A stretch of DNA of 64,000 nt. Source: Streptomyces sp. NBC_01275 (GTDB lineage: Bacteria; Actinomycetota; Actinomycetes; Streptomycetales; Streptomycetaceae). Below, piece after piece: positions 16,278 to 25,192 of this stretch; within the stretch, counting starts at the first letter, position 1; each line of letters begins with the position of its first letter. Location: the NCBI RefSeq assembly GCF_026340655.1, contig NZ_JAPEOZ010000001.1, positions 9,920,001-9,984,000 of the forward strand, given 5' to 3'. The notes beneath the pieces were generated by a model. The model had not been told where the DNA came from. It searched no databases and saw only the letters and a program-made list of their open reading frames with translations. A program made the translations under genes and the position numbers.

Positions 16278-17812
16278 GACGGGCTCTCCGTGGGAAGGTC
16301 GCGCAGGGTCCGCTTGAGGACCTTGCCCGAGGGAGTACGGGGCAGCTCGTCGACGAAGTCGAAACGGGCCGGCACCTTGAACCGGGCCAGCCGGGCCCGG
16401 CAGAACTCCCGGAGCTCCTCCGCCCCGGCGTTCGCCTCGGGCCGCAGCACCACGAACGCCCGCGGCACCTCGCCCCAGCGGGGATGCGTCAGGCCGACGA
16501 CGGCGGCCTCCAGCACGGCGGGGTGCGCGTACAGGACGCGTTCGACCTCGGGCGTGGCGATGTTCTCGCCGCCGGAGACGATCATGTCCTTCTTGCGGTC
16601 GTCGATGTAGAGGAAGCCGTCCTCGTCGACGTGTCCGATGTCCCCAGTGTGGAACCAGCCGTCCCGCAGGACCGCGGCGGTGGCCTGCTCGTCGCGCCAG
16701 TAGCCCGCGAAGACCTTCGGGCCGCGCAGCGTGATCTCGCCGAGCTCGCCCGCCGGGACCTCCTTGCCGGTGTCGTCGACGATCCTGATCCGGGTGTGCG
16801 GGACCGGGCGTCCGACCGAGCCCAGTTTGGTGAGGGCGTGGGCGCGGTCGAGGAAGGTGTCGCCGGAGACCGTCTCGGTGAGGCCGTAGGCGTCGGCGAA
16901 CCAGGCGCCGGGGAAGGCGCTCATGATGCGGCGCAGCACGGGTTCGGGGGTCTTCTCGCCGCCGCCGAGGACGAAGCGCACCGAGCGGGTGTCGTAGGAC
17001 TCGCGGTCGGGCACTTCCAGGACCGCGTTGACCATGGCGGGCGCCAGCCACACGTTGGTGACGCCGTGCTCCTCGATCGCGCGCAGGGCGCCGGCCGCGT
17101 CGAACTTGCGCTGGAGCACCACGCTTCCGCCCGCGTACAGGGTCGCCAGCGCGGGCATGTCGAGCCCGCCGACGTGGTACAGCGGTCCGCAGACCAGCGT
17201 GGTGTCGGCCGCGGTCAGACCGAAGTGGACGATGTGGGCCAGGTTCTTGGCCTGCACGTTGGCGTGGGTGAGGCACACGCCCTTGGGGCGTGCCGTGGTG
17301 CCGGAGGTGTACATCAGGCGCTGGAGCTCGTCCGGCCCGGCCTCCACCGGTTCCACGCGCGCGCCGGGGTGGCGCGCGAGCAGGTCCTCGTAGCCCGTCC
17401 AGGCCTCCGCCGTCGTATCGCCGCCGACCTGGATCCGGTGCGCCAGGCCGGGCAGGTCCGAGAGGATCCGGTCCGCTGCGCGGACGAACTCCGGCTCCGT
17501 CACGAGGACCTTGGCCTGCGCGTGGCCCAGGATGTACTGCCATTCCTCCTCGGAAAGCCGGTAGTTCAACGGCAGGAACACCGCGCCGATCCGGTTCACC
17601 GCGTAGACCAGCTCCAGGAACTCCGGCTGGTTGTAGAGCAGCAGACCGACGACGTCACCGCGTCCGACGCCCAGCTCGGACAGACCGGCGGCCAGCCGGT
17701 TCACTCGCTCGTGCAGCTGACGGACGGTCAGGCGCTGCTTTTCCTGTACGACGACCACGGCATCAGGTCGTTGAGACAGGTGGTAATCGAGGATGCTCGC
17801 GAAATTGTGCAC
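16274..17812 (-). CDS. Acyl-CoA synthetase (AMP-forming)
   Basis: 512 aa member of the ANL family, which activates a carboxylic acid as acyl-AMP and then acyl-CoA. The P-loop YTSGTTARPKG is at 168-178, followed by YGLTET, GWFHTGD and the C-terminal GKVLKRTLRDL with the catalytic Lys. I start at the GTG at 17812 (HNFASILDYHLSQRPDAV follows) because GAGAGAG precedes it; upstream in-frame starts cross the promoter. The divergent enoyl-CoA hydratase, alcohol dehydrogenase and acyl-CoA dehydrogenase genes share its control region, so it probably supplies their CoA-ester substrate. Confidence 0.94.
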   Translation of the reverse strand: MHNFASILDYHLSQRPDAVVVVQEKQRLTVRQLHERVNRLAAGLSELGVGRGDVVGLLLYNQPEFLELVYAVNRIGAVFLPLNYRLSEEEWQYILGHAQAKVLVTEPEFVRAADRILSDLPGLAHRIQVGGDTTAEAWTGYEDLLARHPGARVEPVEAGPDELQRLMYTSGTTARPKGVCLTHANVQAKNLAHIVHFGLTAADTTLVCGPLYHVGGLDMPALATLYAGGSVVLQRKFDAAGALRAIEEHGVTNVWLAPAMVNAVLEVPDRESYDTRSVRFVLGGGEKTPEPVLRRIMSAFPGAWFADAYGLTETVSGDTFLDRAHALTKLGSVGRPVPHTRIRIVDDTGKEVPAGELGEITLRGPKVFAGYWRDEQATAAVLRDGWFHTGDIGHVDEDGFLYIDDRKKDMIVSGGENIATPEVERVLYAHPAVLEAAVVGLTHPRWGEVPRAFVVLRPEANAGAEELREFCRARLARFKVPARFDFVDELPRTPSGKVLKRTLRDLPTESPS

Positions 17813-17846
17813 GGCAACTCTCTCGGCTCGGCGGTCAGGAATGTCC

Positions 17847-17856
17847 CGACCGGTCG
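17847..17856. promoter_or_regulatory. CGACCGGTCG palindrome, ligase promoter
   Basis: The 10-bp core is part of the longer palindrome CCGACCGGTCGG, 35 bp before the ligase start. It matches the sites at 11899 and 27882 and sits beside a TGTACC...GGTCTA element (17879-17894) in the same divergent control region. Confidence 0.65.
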
Positions 17857-17878
17857 GTTGCTCGCTCCCAAGATTTAG

Positions 17879-17894
17879 TGTACCTCTTGGTCTA
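17879..17894. promoter_or_regulatory. TGTACC-N4-GGTCTA element
   Basis: TGTACCTCTTGGTCTA followed by TAAAAC, a possible -10 region, between the divergent ligase and enoyl-CoA hydratase genes. The same half-sites with 4-nt spacing occur at 21917-21932 (reverse) and 25193-25208, and with 8-nt spacing at 9822, 27982 and 29294. Confidence 0.6.
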
Positions 17895-17985
17895 TAAAAC
17901 CATCCGCACTCTACGACGACGCGCGCCGAGCGACAACCGTCCGGGCACCGGCGATCTCGCTCCTCCGCAGACGAGGAAGGCTCAC

Positions 17986-18774
17986 GTGCCACGCATCCTC
18001 CTGGACACCGACGGACCCGTCGCCACGGTCCGCCTCGACCATCCGCCGATGAACGCGTTCGACTCCCTCCAGCGGGAGGCGCTCTCCGCGTGCGCGCGCC
18101 GACTGGCGGACGACGACGCCGTACGGGCGGTGGTCCTCTACGGAGGGGAGCGGCTGTTCGCCGCAGGGGCAGACATCAAGGCGTTGGCCGCGATGCGTCC
18201 CGAGGAGGTGCGCGGCTGGAACCGCGCCCTGCAGCGGACCTTCGACGAGATCGCCCGGCTGCCGATGCCGGTCGTGGCGGCCGTCACCGGGTACGCGCTC
18301 GGCGGAGGCATGGAACTGGCCCTGGCCGCCGACTATCGGGTGGCGGCCGACGACGCGATCCTCGGTCAGCCCGAGGTGCAGCTGGGCATCATGCCGGGTT
18401 CGGGCGGCACCCAGCGGCTGGTCCGGCTGATCGGGCCCTCGCGGGCGAAGAACCTGCTGATGACCGGCCGCCGGGTGGGCGCCGAGGAGGCGCTCCGGCT
18501 CGGTCTCGTCGACGAGGTCGTCCGCCCGGACGCGGTCCTGGACACCGCGCTCGGCTACGCCCGCCGGCTCGCCGAGGGGCCGCCCGCCGCTCTGGAGGCG
18601 ATCAAGGAGGCGGTCGACCACGGCGGCGACGTCGGCCTGTCCGCCGGGCTCGCTCTCGAACGGTCCCTGTTCACCGGGGTGTTCGGCACGCAGGACGCCG
18701 CCGCCGGAATCCGCTCGTTCCTCGAACACGGCCCCGGCAAGGCGCGGTTCACCGGCTCCGACGGGGACGCATAG
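17986..18774 (+). CDS. Enoyl-CoA hydratase/isomerase
   Basis: 262 aa crotonase-fold protein. The oxyanion-hole segment AAGADIKALAAM is near residue 55, and both catalytic glutamates of hydratases are in place (GGGMELALAADYR and GQPEVQLGIMPGSGGTQRL). It should hydrate trans-2-enoyl-CoA in beta-oxidation. The GTG at 17986 follows GAGGAAGG; longer frames run into the divergent promoter. It is the first gene of an operon with the zinc alcohol dehydrogenase (41-bp gap) and the acyl-CoA dehydrogenase. Confidence 0.94.
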   Translation: MPRILLDTDGPVATVRLDHPPMNAFDSLQREALSACARRLADDDAVRAVVLYGGERLFAAGADIKALAAMRPEEVRGWNRALQRTFDEIARLPMPVVAAVTGYALGGGMELALAADYRVAADDAILGQPEVQLGIMPGSGGTQRLVRLIGPSRAKNLLMTGRRVGAEEALRLGLVDEVVRPDAVLDTALGYARRLAEGPPAALEAIKEAVDHGGDVGLSAGLALERSLFTGVFGTQDAAAGIRSFLEHGPGKARFTGSDGDA

Positions 18775-18815
18775 GCGCGCCGCAGAGGCCGTACGACACG
18801 AAAAGGGGTGGAGAG

Positions 18816-19874
18816 ATGAAAGCGCTGCGCTGGCATGGCGCGCGGGATCTGCGGCTGGAGGAGCTGCCCGATCCGCCGGAGCCGCAACCGCACCAGGCGG
18901 TCGTGGAGGTGGCCTGGTGCGGGGTGTGCGGTACCGACCTGCACGAGTTCCTCGAAGGTCCCCACATGATCCGGGTCGGTCCGCATCCGCTCACCGGCGC
19001 CAGCCCGCCGCTCGCCCTCGGCCATGAACTCAGCGGCACGGTGGTCGCGTTGGGCGCGGACGTGCCGGGCATCACGGTCGGCGACCGGGTGGCCGCCGAC
19101 CCGGTGTGGCGCTGCGGGGTCTGCTACTGGTGTGTGCGCGGCGAGTACCACATCTGCCCCAGGAGCGGCTCGGTGGGGCTCGCCTCACCCGGCGCCTTCG
19201 CGGACCGGGTCACCGTTCCGATCGCCGGCCTGACCCGCCTGCCCGACCAGGTCAGCGACGAGATGGCGGCCGTGGCCGAGCCGCTCGCCGTCGGCCTGCA
19301 CGCGGTCACCCGCGGGGGAGTGCGGCCCGGCGACAACGTCCTGGTCGTCGGCGGCGGCCCCATCGGCTTCGCCGTGGTCCTCGCGGCGAGGCTGGCGGGC
19401 GCGGCCGGGCTGTATGTGAGCGAGCCGCTCAAGGAGCGCAGGGAGAGGCTCCTCGAACTCGGCGTCACCGAGGCCTTCGACCCGCGCGAGAGCGACGTAC
19501 GCCGCGAGGTGTTCCTGCGGACGGCCCGCGTCGGACCGGACGTCGTGATCGACGCGACCGGGGTGCCCGCGCTGGCCGCCGAGGCCGTCGCCGCCGTCCG
19601 CCGCGGCGGGCGGGTCGTCCTGGCGGGCGTCGGCCACGGAAAGGTCGAGTTCGACATGGGACAGCTCGTCTTCTACGAGCGCTCCGTCCTCGGCACGCTC
19701 GGCTACCACCACGACATCCCCCGCGTGATCGACCTCATGAGCACGGGGCGCCTGGACGCCTCACCCCTGGTCACCGGACGCTTCCCGCTCTCCGAAGGAG
19801 CCGCGGTCTTCGCGGACCTGGCCGCCGACCGGGCCCGCCATCTCAAGGTTCTGCTGACCCCGAAGGGACTGTGA
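18816..19874 (+). CDS. Zinc-dependent alcohol dehydrogenase (butanediol DH-like)
   Basis: 352 aa medium-chain dehydrogenase. Catalytic-zinc residues C38 (CGVCGTDLHE) and H70-E71 (GHE), structural-zinc cysteines at about 100, 103, 106 and 114, and the nucleotide loop GGGPIG at 178-183. The layout is that of 2,3-butanediol/sorbitol dehydrogenases, which oxidise secondary alcohols with NAD. The ATG follows GGAGAG closely. It precedes the acyl-CoA dehydrogenase by 1 bp, so it probably oxidises a secondary alcohol produced earlier in the same pathway. Confidence 0.93.
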   Translation: MKALRWHGARDLRLEELPDPPEPQPHQAVVEVAWCGVCGTDLHEFLEGPHMIRVGPHPLTGASPPLALGHELSGTVVALGADVPGITVGDRVAADPVWRCGVCYWCVRGEYHICPRSGSVGLASPGAFADRVTVPIAGLTRLPDQVSDEMAAVAEPLAVGLHAVTRGGVRPGDNVLVVGGGPIGFAVVLAARLAGAAGLYVSEPLKERRERLLELGVTEAFDPRESDVRREVFLRTARVGPDVVIDATGVPALAAEAVAAVRRGGRVVLAGVGHGKVEFDMGQLVFYERSVLGTLGYHHDIPRVIDLMSTGRLDASPLVTGRFPLSEGAAVFADLAADRARHLKVLLTPKGL

Positions 19875-19875
19875 C

Positions 19876-21030
19876 ATGGATTTCGACCTGCCGGAGGAGA
19901 CCCGGGACCTTCAGGACATGGTCCGTGAGTTCGCGGCCAAGGAGATCGCCCCGCACGCCGCCGGGTGGTCCGAGAGCGAGCACTTCCCGACCCATGTCTT
20001 CACCAAGCTCGGCGAGCTCGGCCTGATGGGCATGCTCGTGCCCGAGGAGTACGGCGGTGCCGGCTCCGACACCGTGTCCTATGTCGCGGTCATGGAGGAG
20101 CTGGGCGCGGCCGACCAGTCGGTGGCCTCCTCCTGGAACGCGCACTCCACCATCGCCAGCCTGCCCCTGCTCGCCTACGGCACCCACACGCAGAAGCAGC
20201 GCTGGCTGGGACCGCTGGCCAGAGGCGAGGCGATCGGGGCGTTCGGCCTCACCGAGCCCGACGCCGGCTCCGACGCGGCCGGCATCGCCACCACCGCCCG
20301 CCGGGCGGACGGCGGCTGGCTGATCAACGGCACCAAGATGTTCATCACCAACGCCGGCACCGACATCAGTCAGGGCGTCACCCTGCTCGCCGTGACCGGC
20401 CGGGGCGAGGACGGCGGCAAACGGTACGCCACGTTCTACGTGCCCACCGGAACCCCCGGCTACAGCTGCGGCCCCAAGCTCAAGAAGCTCGGCTGGCACG
20501 CCATGGACACCCGGGAGCTGGTCTTCGACGACTGCTGGATTCCCGAGGACCATCTGATCGGGGAGGAGGGCAACGGGCTGCGCCAGTTCCTGTCGGTGCT
20601 GGACAAGGGCCGGATCAGCGTCGCCGCCCTGGGGCTGTCGCTGGCCAAGGCGGCCCTGGCCCTCTCCGTCAAGCACGCGACGGAACGCCACCAGTTCGGG
20701 CGCCCGCTGTCGGGCTTCCAGGCCGTCGCGCACAAGATCGCCGACATGGGCACCGAGGTCGAGGCGGCCCGTTGGATGGTCTACCGCGCCGCCTGGCTCG
20801 CCGACCAGGGCCGCCCGTACGGCACCGAGGCCGCGATGGCCAAGGTGTACGCGTCCGAGGTCGCCAACCGCGCCGCCTCCCAGGCCGTGCAGATCCACGG
20901 CGGCTACGGCTACGTACGGGAGTCGGAGATCTCCCGCTTCTACGCCGACGCGAAGATCCTCGAGATCGGCGAGGGCACGAACGAGATCCAGCGCAACGTC
21001 ATCGCCAGGGCCCTGGTGAAGCAGGCGTGA
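19876..21030 (+). CDS. Acyl-CoA dehydrogenase
   Basis: 384 aa flavoprotein introducing the alpha-beta double bond of acyl-CoA. Signature AFGLTEPDAGSDAAG lies near residue 125, and the catalytic Glu is in GEGTNEIQRNVIAR near the C-terminus, the position used by short- and medium-chain enzymes. RHQFGRPLSGFQAVAHKIADM is the flavin/tetramer segment (here ERHQFGRP). It starts 1 nt after the alcohol dehydrogenase stop. A near-perfect hairpin at 21052-21085 ends the operon. The electron acceptor (ETF) is not encoded nearby. Confidence 0.95.
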   Translation: MDFDLPEETRDLQDMVREFAAKEIAPHAAGWSESEHFPTHVFTKLGELGLMGMLVPEEYGGAGSDTVSYVAVMEELGAADQSVASSWNAHSTIASLPLLAYGTHTQKQRWLGPLARGEAIGAFGLTEPDAGSDAAGIATTARRADGGWLINGTKMFITNAGTDISQGVTLLAVTGRGEDGGKRYATFYVPTGTPGYSCGPKLKKLGWHAMDTRELVFDDCWIPEDHLIGEEGNGLRQFLSVLDKGRISVAALGLSLAKAALALSVKHATERHQFGRPLSGFQAVAHKIADMGTEVEAARWMVYRAAWLADQGRPYGTEAAMAKVYASEVANRAASQAVQIHGGYGYVRESEISRFYADAKILEIGEGTNEIQRNVIARALVKQA

Positions 21031-21051
21031 GCCGGCCATGAGGGGGACCGG

Positions 21052-21085
21052 GGTCCCGCGATGCGCCGGAGCGCACCGCGGGACC
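21052..21085. terminator. Bidirectional terminator
   Basis: Long stem GGTCCCGCG-A-TGCGC / GCGCA-C-CGCGGGACC with a CGGA loop and a single A-C mismatch. It separates the acyl-CoA dehydrogenase operon from the convergent TetR gene, reaching almost to its stop codon. Confidence 0.9.
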
Positions 21086-21088
21086 GGT

Positions 21089-21796
21089 TCAGCCGCCGAC
21101 CGGGACCGCGGTCCACACGGCCTCGGGGTCGAGCGGCAGTTCCTGCCGGTCGGCCTTGAACGCCGCGGCCCGTTCCTCGGCGTCGTCGAGGCTGCTCTCG
21201 GCCGCGCCGAAGCCGCGGAACAGGGTCGCGCAGTACGCGCGCGACAGATACGCCGGGTCCCAGCGGCCGCCCGGCCGCACCCACTGGTAGGTGTGGTTGT
21301 GCAGATTGAGGAACTGCAGGGTGGCCAGGCGCGGTTCCGGCATACGGAAGGCGCCCTGCTCGGCGGCCTCGGTGAGCAGGCCCGTGATCAGCCGCTCGAA
21401 GTCGGCGCGCTGTCCCATCAGGGTCTCCAGCTCGCTGCCGCTGAGCGAGCGGTAGTCGTGCTCGTAGACCCAGATGTGATCGAGCCGGTGGTAGATGATC
21501 GTCAGCAGCGACTCGGACAGCAGCCGCAACCGAAGCAGCGGGTCCGCGTCGAGCTCGGCGATCTGGCGGGCGCGGGCCAGCAGCGGGCTCATCACCCGCG
21601 ACTGGATCTCGATCAGCAGGTTCTCCTTGGAGCCGATGTAGTAGTACAGCGCTCCCTTGGCGAGCCCCACGGCGCGGCCCAAGTCGTTGACGGACGTCGC
21701 CGCGTAGCCCTGGCGGGCGAACAGCTCGGCGGCCGTGTCGATGATCTTCTGGCGTCGGACCTCGAAGTCCGGTCCATGACCAGGCGGTCGTGGCAT
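21089..21796 (-). CDS. TetR-family regulator (KstR2/FadR-like)
   Basis: 235 aa. N-terminal HTH at ~10-60 (RRQKIIDTAAELFARQGYAATSVNDLGRAVGLAKGALYYYIGSKENLL), then a helical ligand domain containing IWVYEHDYRSLSGSE, a segment I associate with acyl-CoA-responsive TetR proteins. The ATG at 21796 follows GGGGAG; a GTG at 21814 is less likely. It lies in the middle of the island, divergent from the E1 gene, with a TGTACC/GGTCTA element at 21917-21932 in the shared promoter region. It is the best candidate for the regulator of the island (inference). Confidence 0.92.
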   Translation of the reverse strand: MPRPPGHGPDFEVRRQKIIDTAAELFARQGYAATSVNDLGRAVGLAKGALYYYIGSKENLLIEIQSRVMSPLLARARQIAELDADPLLRLRLLSESLLTIIYHRLDHIWVYEHDYRSLSGSELETLMGQRADFERLITGLLTEAAEQGAFRMPEPRLATLQFLNLHNHTYQWVRPGGRWDPAYLSRAYCATLFRGFGAAESSLDDAEERAAAFKADRQELPLDPEAVWTAVPVGG

Positions 21797-21916
21797 CGCA
21801 TCTCTCCCCTGCACGAGACGACGTGTCGAACCGACTCCACCCCGGAGCCGCTCCGGGCGGCCTCGGGGGACGCCTGGGGGGACAGCGGATCAGGGGACGC
21901 CGTCACTTTAGTTTGC

Positions 21917-21932
21917 TAGACCAGACGGTACA
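21917..21932. promoter_or_regulatory. TGTACC-N4-GGTCTA element (reverse orientation)
   Basis: TAGACCAGACGGTACA, whose reverse complement TGTACCGTCTGGTCTA differs from the 17879 site at only three of 16 positions. It lies midway between the divergent TetR and E1 genes, in a locally AT-rich patch. Confidence 0.6.
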
Positions 21933-21994
21933 TTAAAAGACGGACTCAGAGGGCGCGGGGTCGCGCCATCTGCGCGAACATTGCGAGGACGCGC

Positions 21995-23998
21995 ATGATT
22001 CAGGCACCTCAGTTCACCGACGCGGGCGTCGGGACCCGATCCGCACACGCGGAGCAACTCCTGGAAATGTACCGTCGGATGCGCCGCATCCGCCGCTTCG
22101 AGGAGCGGGCTTCCGACCTGTACAAGGCGACGGAGATCCCAGGCTTCCTGCACCTGTCCATCGGACAGGAGGCCACCGCCGTGGGCGCCTGCTGGCCGCT
22201 GGGAGAACGCGACGGCATCACCTCCACCCACCGCGGTCACGGGCATGTCCTGGCCAAGGGCCTGGACTCCGCCTCGATGATGGCCGAGCTGATGGGCAAG
22301 GACGCGGGCACCTGTCATGGCCGTGGCGGCTCGATGCACATCGCGGACCCCGGCCTCGGGATCTACGGCGCCAACGGCATCGTCGGCGCGGGCCTGCCCA
22401 TCGCCGCCGGCGTGGCCACCGCCGCCAAGCTGCGCGCCGCCGGCGACGTGGTGGTGGCGTTCTTCGGGGACGGCGCGGTCGCCCAGGGCATGTTCCACGA
22501 GGCGGTGAACCTGGCCGCCGTATGGGACCTGCCCGTCGTCTTCCTCTGCGAGAACAACCACTACTCCGAGTTCTCGCCCGCCTCCGAGCAGCACCGCGCC
22601 CCGCTCTCCGCCCGCGCCGCCGGGTACGGCATCGGCTACGCGCACGTCGACGGCAACGACGTCCTCGCGGTGGCCGGGATGATGACCGACGTCGTCGACA
22701 GGCTGCGCAAGGGCGGCGGCCCGGTGCTGGTGGAGGCGGAGACCTACCGGTGGCACGGCCACTACGAGGGCGACCCCGAGCGCTATCGCAGCTCCGAGGA
22801 GGTCGCCGCCGCCAAGGAGCGCGACCCGCTGCTGGTCGCCCGCCGCGCTCTGGCCGAGGCGGGCGTGCCGGCCGCCCTCGCCGACGCCGTCGACGAGGAG
22901 ATCGACAACGAGATCGAGGCGGCGGTGCAGTGGGCGCGCGGTCTGTCCGAGCCCGCCCCGGAGACGCTGTACGACTTCGTCTCCGCACCCCGCACGGCCG
23001 TGCCCGAGCCCGCTCCGGCCCAGGGCGAGATCTTCCGCTCCATGGACGCCGTACGCCTCGCCCTGGAGCACGAGTTGACGGCGGATCCGTCCGTCTTCGT
23101 CGCCGGGATCGACGTCGGCGCGGGCGGCAACGTCTTCGGCCTCACCCGCGGCCTCGCCGAGGCCTTCCCCGGCCGGGTACGGGACACCCCGATCAGCGAG
23201 AGCGCCATCCTCGGCACGGCGGTCGGGGCGGCCATGGCCGGGATGAAGCCGGTCGTCGAGATCATGTACATGGACTTCATCGGCGTCTGCCTCGACATGC
23301 TGCTCAACCAGGCCGCCAAGCTCCGCTTCATGACCGGCGGCCGGGCTTCCCTGCCGCTCGTCGTGCGCACCCAGTTCGGGGCCGGCCGCTCCTCCGGCAG
23401 CCAGCACTCGCAGAGCCTGGAGGCGCTCCTCGCCCACATCCCCGGCCTGACCGTGGTGATGCCCTCCAACCCCGCCGACACCTACGGTCTGCTGCGCGCC
23501 GCCATCCAGGACCCCAACCCGGTGGTCTTCGTGGAGAACCGCCTGCAGTACGGCCTCAAGGGCCCGCGCCCGCCGGAGGACCACCTGGTGCCGCTGGGCA
23601 GGGCGAAGGTCGTCCGCGAGGGCACGGACGTCACCCTCGTCTCCTGGTCGCGGATGGTCCAGGACTGCCTGGCCGCCGCCGAGCTGCTCGCGGCCGAGGG
23701 CGTGAGCGTCGAGGTCGTCGACCTGCGGACGATCTCCCCGCTGGACCGCGAGACCGTCCTCGCCTCCCTCGCCAAGACCAACCGCCTGGTCATCGCACAC
23801 GAGGCGGTACGGGACTTCGGGGTCGGCGCGGAGCTGGCCGCGCTCGCCGTCGACGAGGGCTTCTGGCATCTCGACGCACCGGTCACCCGGGTGGCGCCGC
23901 CGTCGATGCCGGCCCCGTACGCCCCGTCGCTGGAACGCCTGTGGCTCCCGTCCCGGGACACCATCGCGGAGACGGTACGGCGGATCGCGGCCGTCTGA
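21995..23998 (+). CDS. Fused 2-oxoacid dehydrogenase E1 alpha/beta subunit
   Basis: 667 aa: residues ~20-330 are the E1-alpha (thiamine pyrophosphate) domain and ~350-667 the E1-beta transketolase-type domain. The TPP motif GDG at 158-160 pairs with ENN at 186-188, and FLHLSIGQEATAVGA is a conserved alpha-subunit segment. E1-beta shows SESAILGTAVGAAMAGMKPV and RTQFGAGRSSGSQHSQSLEA. Such fusions decarboxylate 2-oxoacids or cleave acetoin-like ketones and pass the acyl group to a lipoyl E2. No E2 or E3 gene is present in the window, so it must borrow one or act alone. It ends at a 21-bp terminator hairpin. Confidence 0.93.
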   Translation: MIQAPQFTDAGVGTRSAHAEQLLEMYRRMRRIRRFEERASDLYKATEIPGFLHLSIGQEATAVGACWPLGERDGITSTHRGHGHVLAKGLDSASMMAELMGKDAGTCHGRGGSMHIADPGLGIYGANGIVGAGLPIAAGVATAAKLRAAGDVVVAFFGDGAVAQGMFHEAVNLAAVWDLPVVFLCENNHYSEFSPASEQHRAPLSARAAGYGIGYAHVDGNDVLAVAGMMTDVVDRLRKGGGPVLVEAETYRWHGHYEGDPERYRSSEEVAAAKERDPLLVARRALAEAGVPAALADAVDEEIDNEIEAAVQWARGLSEPAPETLYDFVSAPRTAVPEPAPAQGEIFRSMDAVRLALEHELTADPSVFVAGIDVGAGGNVFGLTRGLAEAFPGRVRDTPISESAILGTAVGAAMAGMKPVVEIMYMDFIGVCLDMLLNQAAKLRFMTGGRASLPLVVRTQFGAGRSSGSQHSQSLEALLAHIPGLTVVMPSNPADTYGLLRAAIQDPNPVVFVENRLQYGLKGPRPPEDHLVPLGRAKVVREGTDVTLVSWSRMVQDCLAAAELLAAEGVSVEVVDLRTISPLDRETVLASLAKTNRLVIAHEAVRDFGVGAELAALAVDEGFWHLDAPVTRVAPPSMPAPYAPSLERLWLPSRDTIAETVRRIAAV

Positions 23999-24033
23999 GC
24001 CGTGCGGCCGGAGCGGGCCTTTCACGACGTACA

Positions 24034-24076
24034 CGGCGAAGGGCCCCCGGGATCGGATCCCGGGGGCCCTTCGCCG
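24034..24076. terminator. Strong bidirectional terminator
   Basis: Perfect 21-bp stem (left arm CGGCGAAGGGCCCCCGGGAT... to 24054, right arm 24056-24076) around a single central G. It lies between the convergent E1 and cyclase-family genes and is one of the longest perfect hairpins in the window. Confidence 0.92.
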
Positions 24077-24087
24077 GTGTCGGGCCG

Positions 24088-25134
24088 TCAGACGGTGGCG
24101 ACCGGCGTCAGCGGGCTGCCCTGCGTCCCCGGCAGGTTCAGCGGGGGCGCGGTGAGCAGGAAGCGGCTGCGGCGGTGCTCGCGCAGCCAGGCCGCCAGGT
24201 CGTGCAGGTACCACAGCTCGCCCATCGGGACGCCCAGCTTGAACAGGCACAGATGGTGCAGCGGCAGCAGGGTGTGGGGGCCCTGGGCCTGGGTGACCCC
24301 CACGCCCTCGATCGCGTAGTTGTCCGACGCGATGGCGGAGATCTGCGACTCGGCGATCCAGGCGAGCAGCTCCGGGTCGTCCGCGTCGAGGTAGGCCGCC
24401 GTCTGGTGGATGGCCACGGGGTCGGGGTTCTTCTCCCAGGCGAGGATCTGGGTGGCGAAGCCCGTGTGCAGCAGGAGGATGTCGCCGGGCTCGACCACGA
24501 CCTCGTCCGCCGCCATGATCTCCTGGAGCTGGGCGAAGTTGACCGCCTGATAGCCGGTGCCCAGGTGGTGGGCGATGTCGATGAGGACGCCGCGGCCCTG
24601 GACGCCGTGCTGGGCCATGTGCTCCAGGCCCAGGTGGCGGGCGAACCCGACGCTGCCGCTGCCGTCGCCCTTGGCGTCGTCCTGGGGCCCGACGATGTCG
24701 GCGTCGGGCCGGTAGCCGTTGTAGTAGACCGGCTCGGCGACCCCGTCGCCGTCGGCGTCGAACTCGGCGCCCTGGTGGGCGAGGGAGTCCCACTGCGTCG
24801 AGTACTGCAGCCACAGGGTGACCACGTCGTCGGACCACACGTCGATGAGGTCGGGCGAGAAGTGCTCGCTCGCCCTGATGTTGTAGAAGACGTCCTGCTT
24901 GTGCTGGAGGTCCTCGGTGGGCCGCAGGATCGGCGGGTAGCGCCGCTGGTTCAGGGCCGTCCCGCCCGGATAGTCGAGCGGCAGGCTCAGGCTGAAGGTG
25001 ATCCCGTGCTCCACCTCCCGCACCCCCTGCAGGACCTTCTGCGGGGTCAGCAGGTTGATGCGCCCCAGCTCGTCGTCCTCACCGAACTCGCCCCAGGTCG
25101 AGCCGGGCGGACGCTGCTTCCAACGCTTGGTCAC
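24088..25134 (-). CDS. Cyclase-family (kynurenine formamidase-like) hydrolase
   Basis: 348 aa protein of the cyclase/kynurenine-formamidase superfamily, metal-dependent hydrolases of cyclic or N-acyl compounds. The metal motif appears as YSTQWDSLAH (near residue 115), followed by GVLIDIAHHLG and the distal GDILLLHTGF and SDNYAIEG segments usual for the larger actinobacterial members. The GTG start is 7 nt after GAGGAGG. In this cluster it could open a lactone or ring made by the Baeyer-Villiger enzyme (inference). It is divergent from the two SnoaL-like genes, sharing a TGTACC element at 25193. Confidence 0.88.
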   Translation of the reverse strand: MTKRWKQRPPGSTWGEFGEDDELGRINLLTPQKVLQGVREVEHGITFSLSLPLDYPGGTALNQRRYPPILRPTEDLQHKQDVFYNIRASEHFSPDLIDVWSDDVVTLWLQYSTQWDSLAHQGAEFDADGDGVAEPVYYNGYRPDADIVGPQDDAKGDGSGSVGFARHLGLEHMAQHGVQGRGVLIDIAHHLGTGYQAVNFAQLQEIMAADEVVVEPGDILLLHTGFATQILAWEKNPDPVAIHQTAAYLDADDPELLAWIAESQISAIASDNYAIEGVGVTQAQGPHTLLPLHHLCLFKLGVPMGELWYLHDLAAWLREHRRSRFLLTAPPLNLPGTQGSPLTPVATV

Positions 25135-25192
25135 GATGTTGCCTCCTCGTGCGACGGTCCACGTTGACAGTCGACCAGTATGCTATGGAGAT

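Noticed and set aside
21908..24838. A 976-codon minus-strand frame opposite the E1 and cyclase genes
   Set aside because: Low-complexity Arg/His/Gly translation, no ribosome site, and it lies over two well-supported genes and a terminator.
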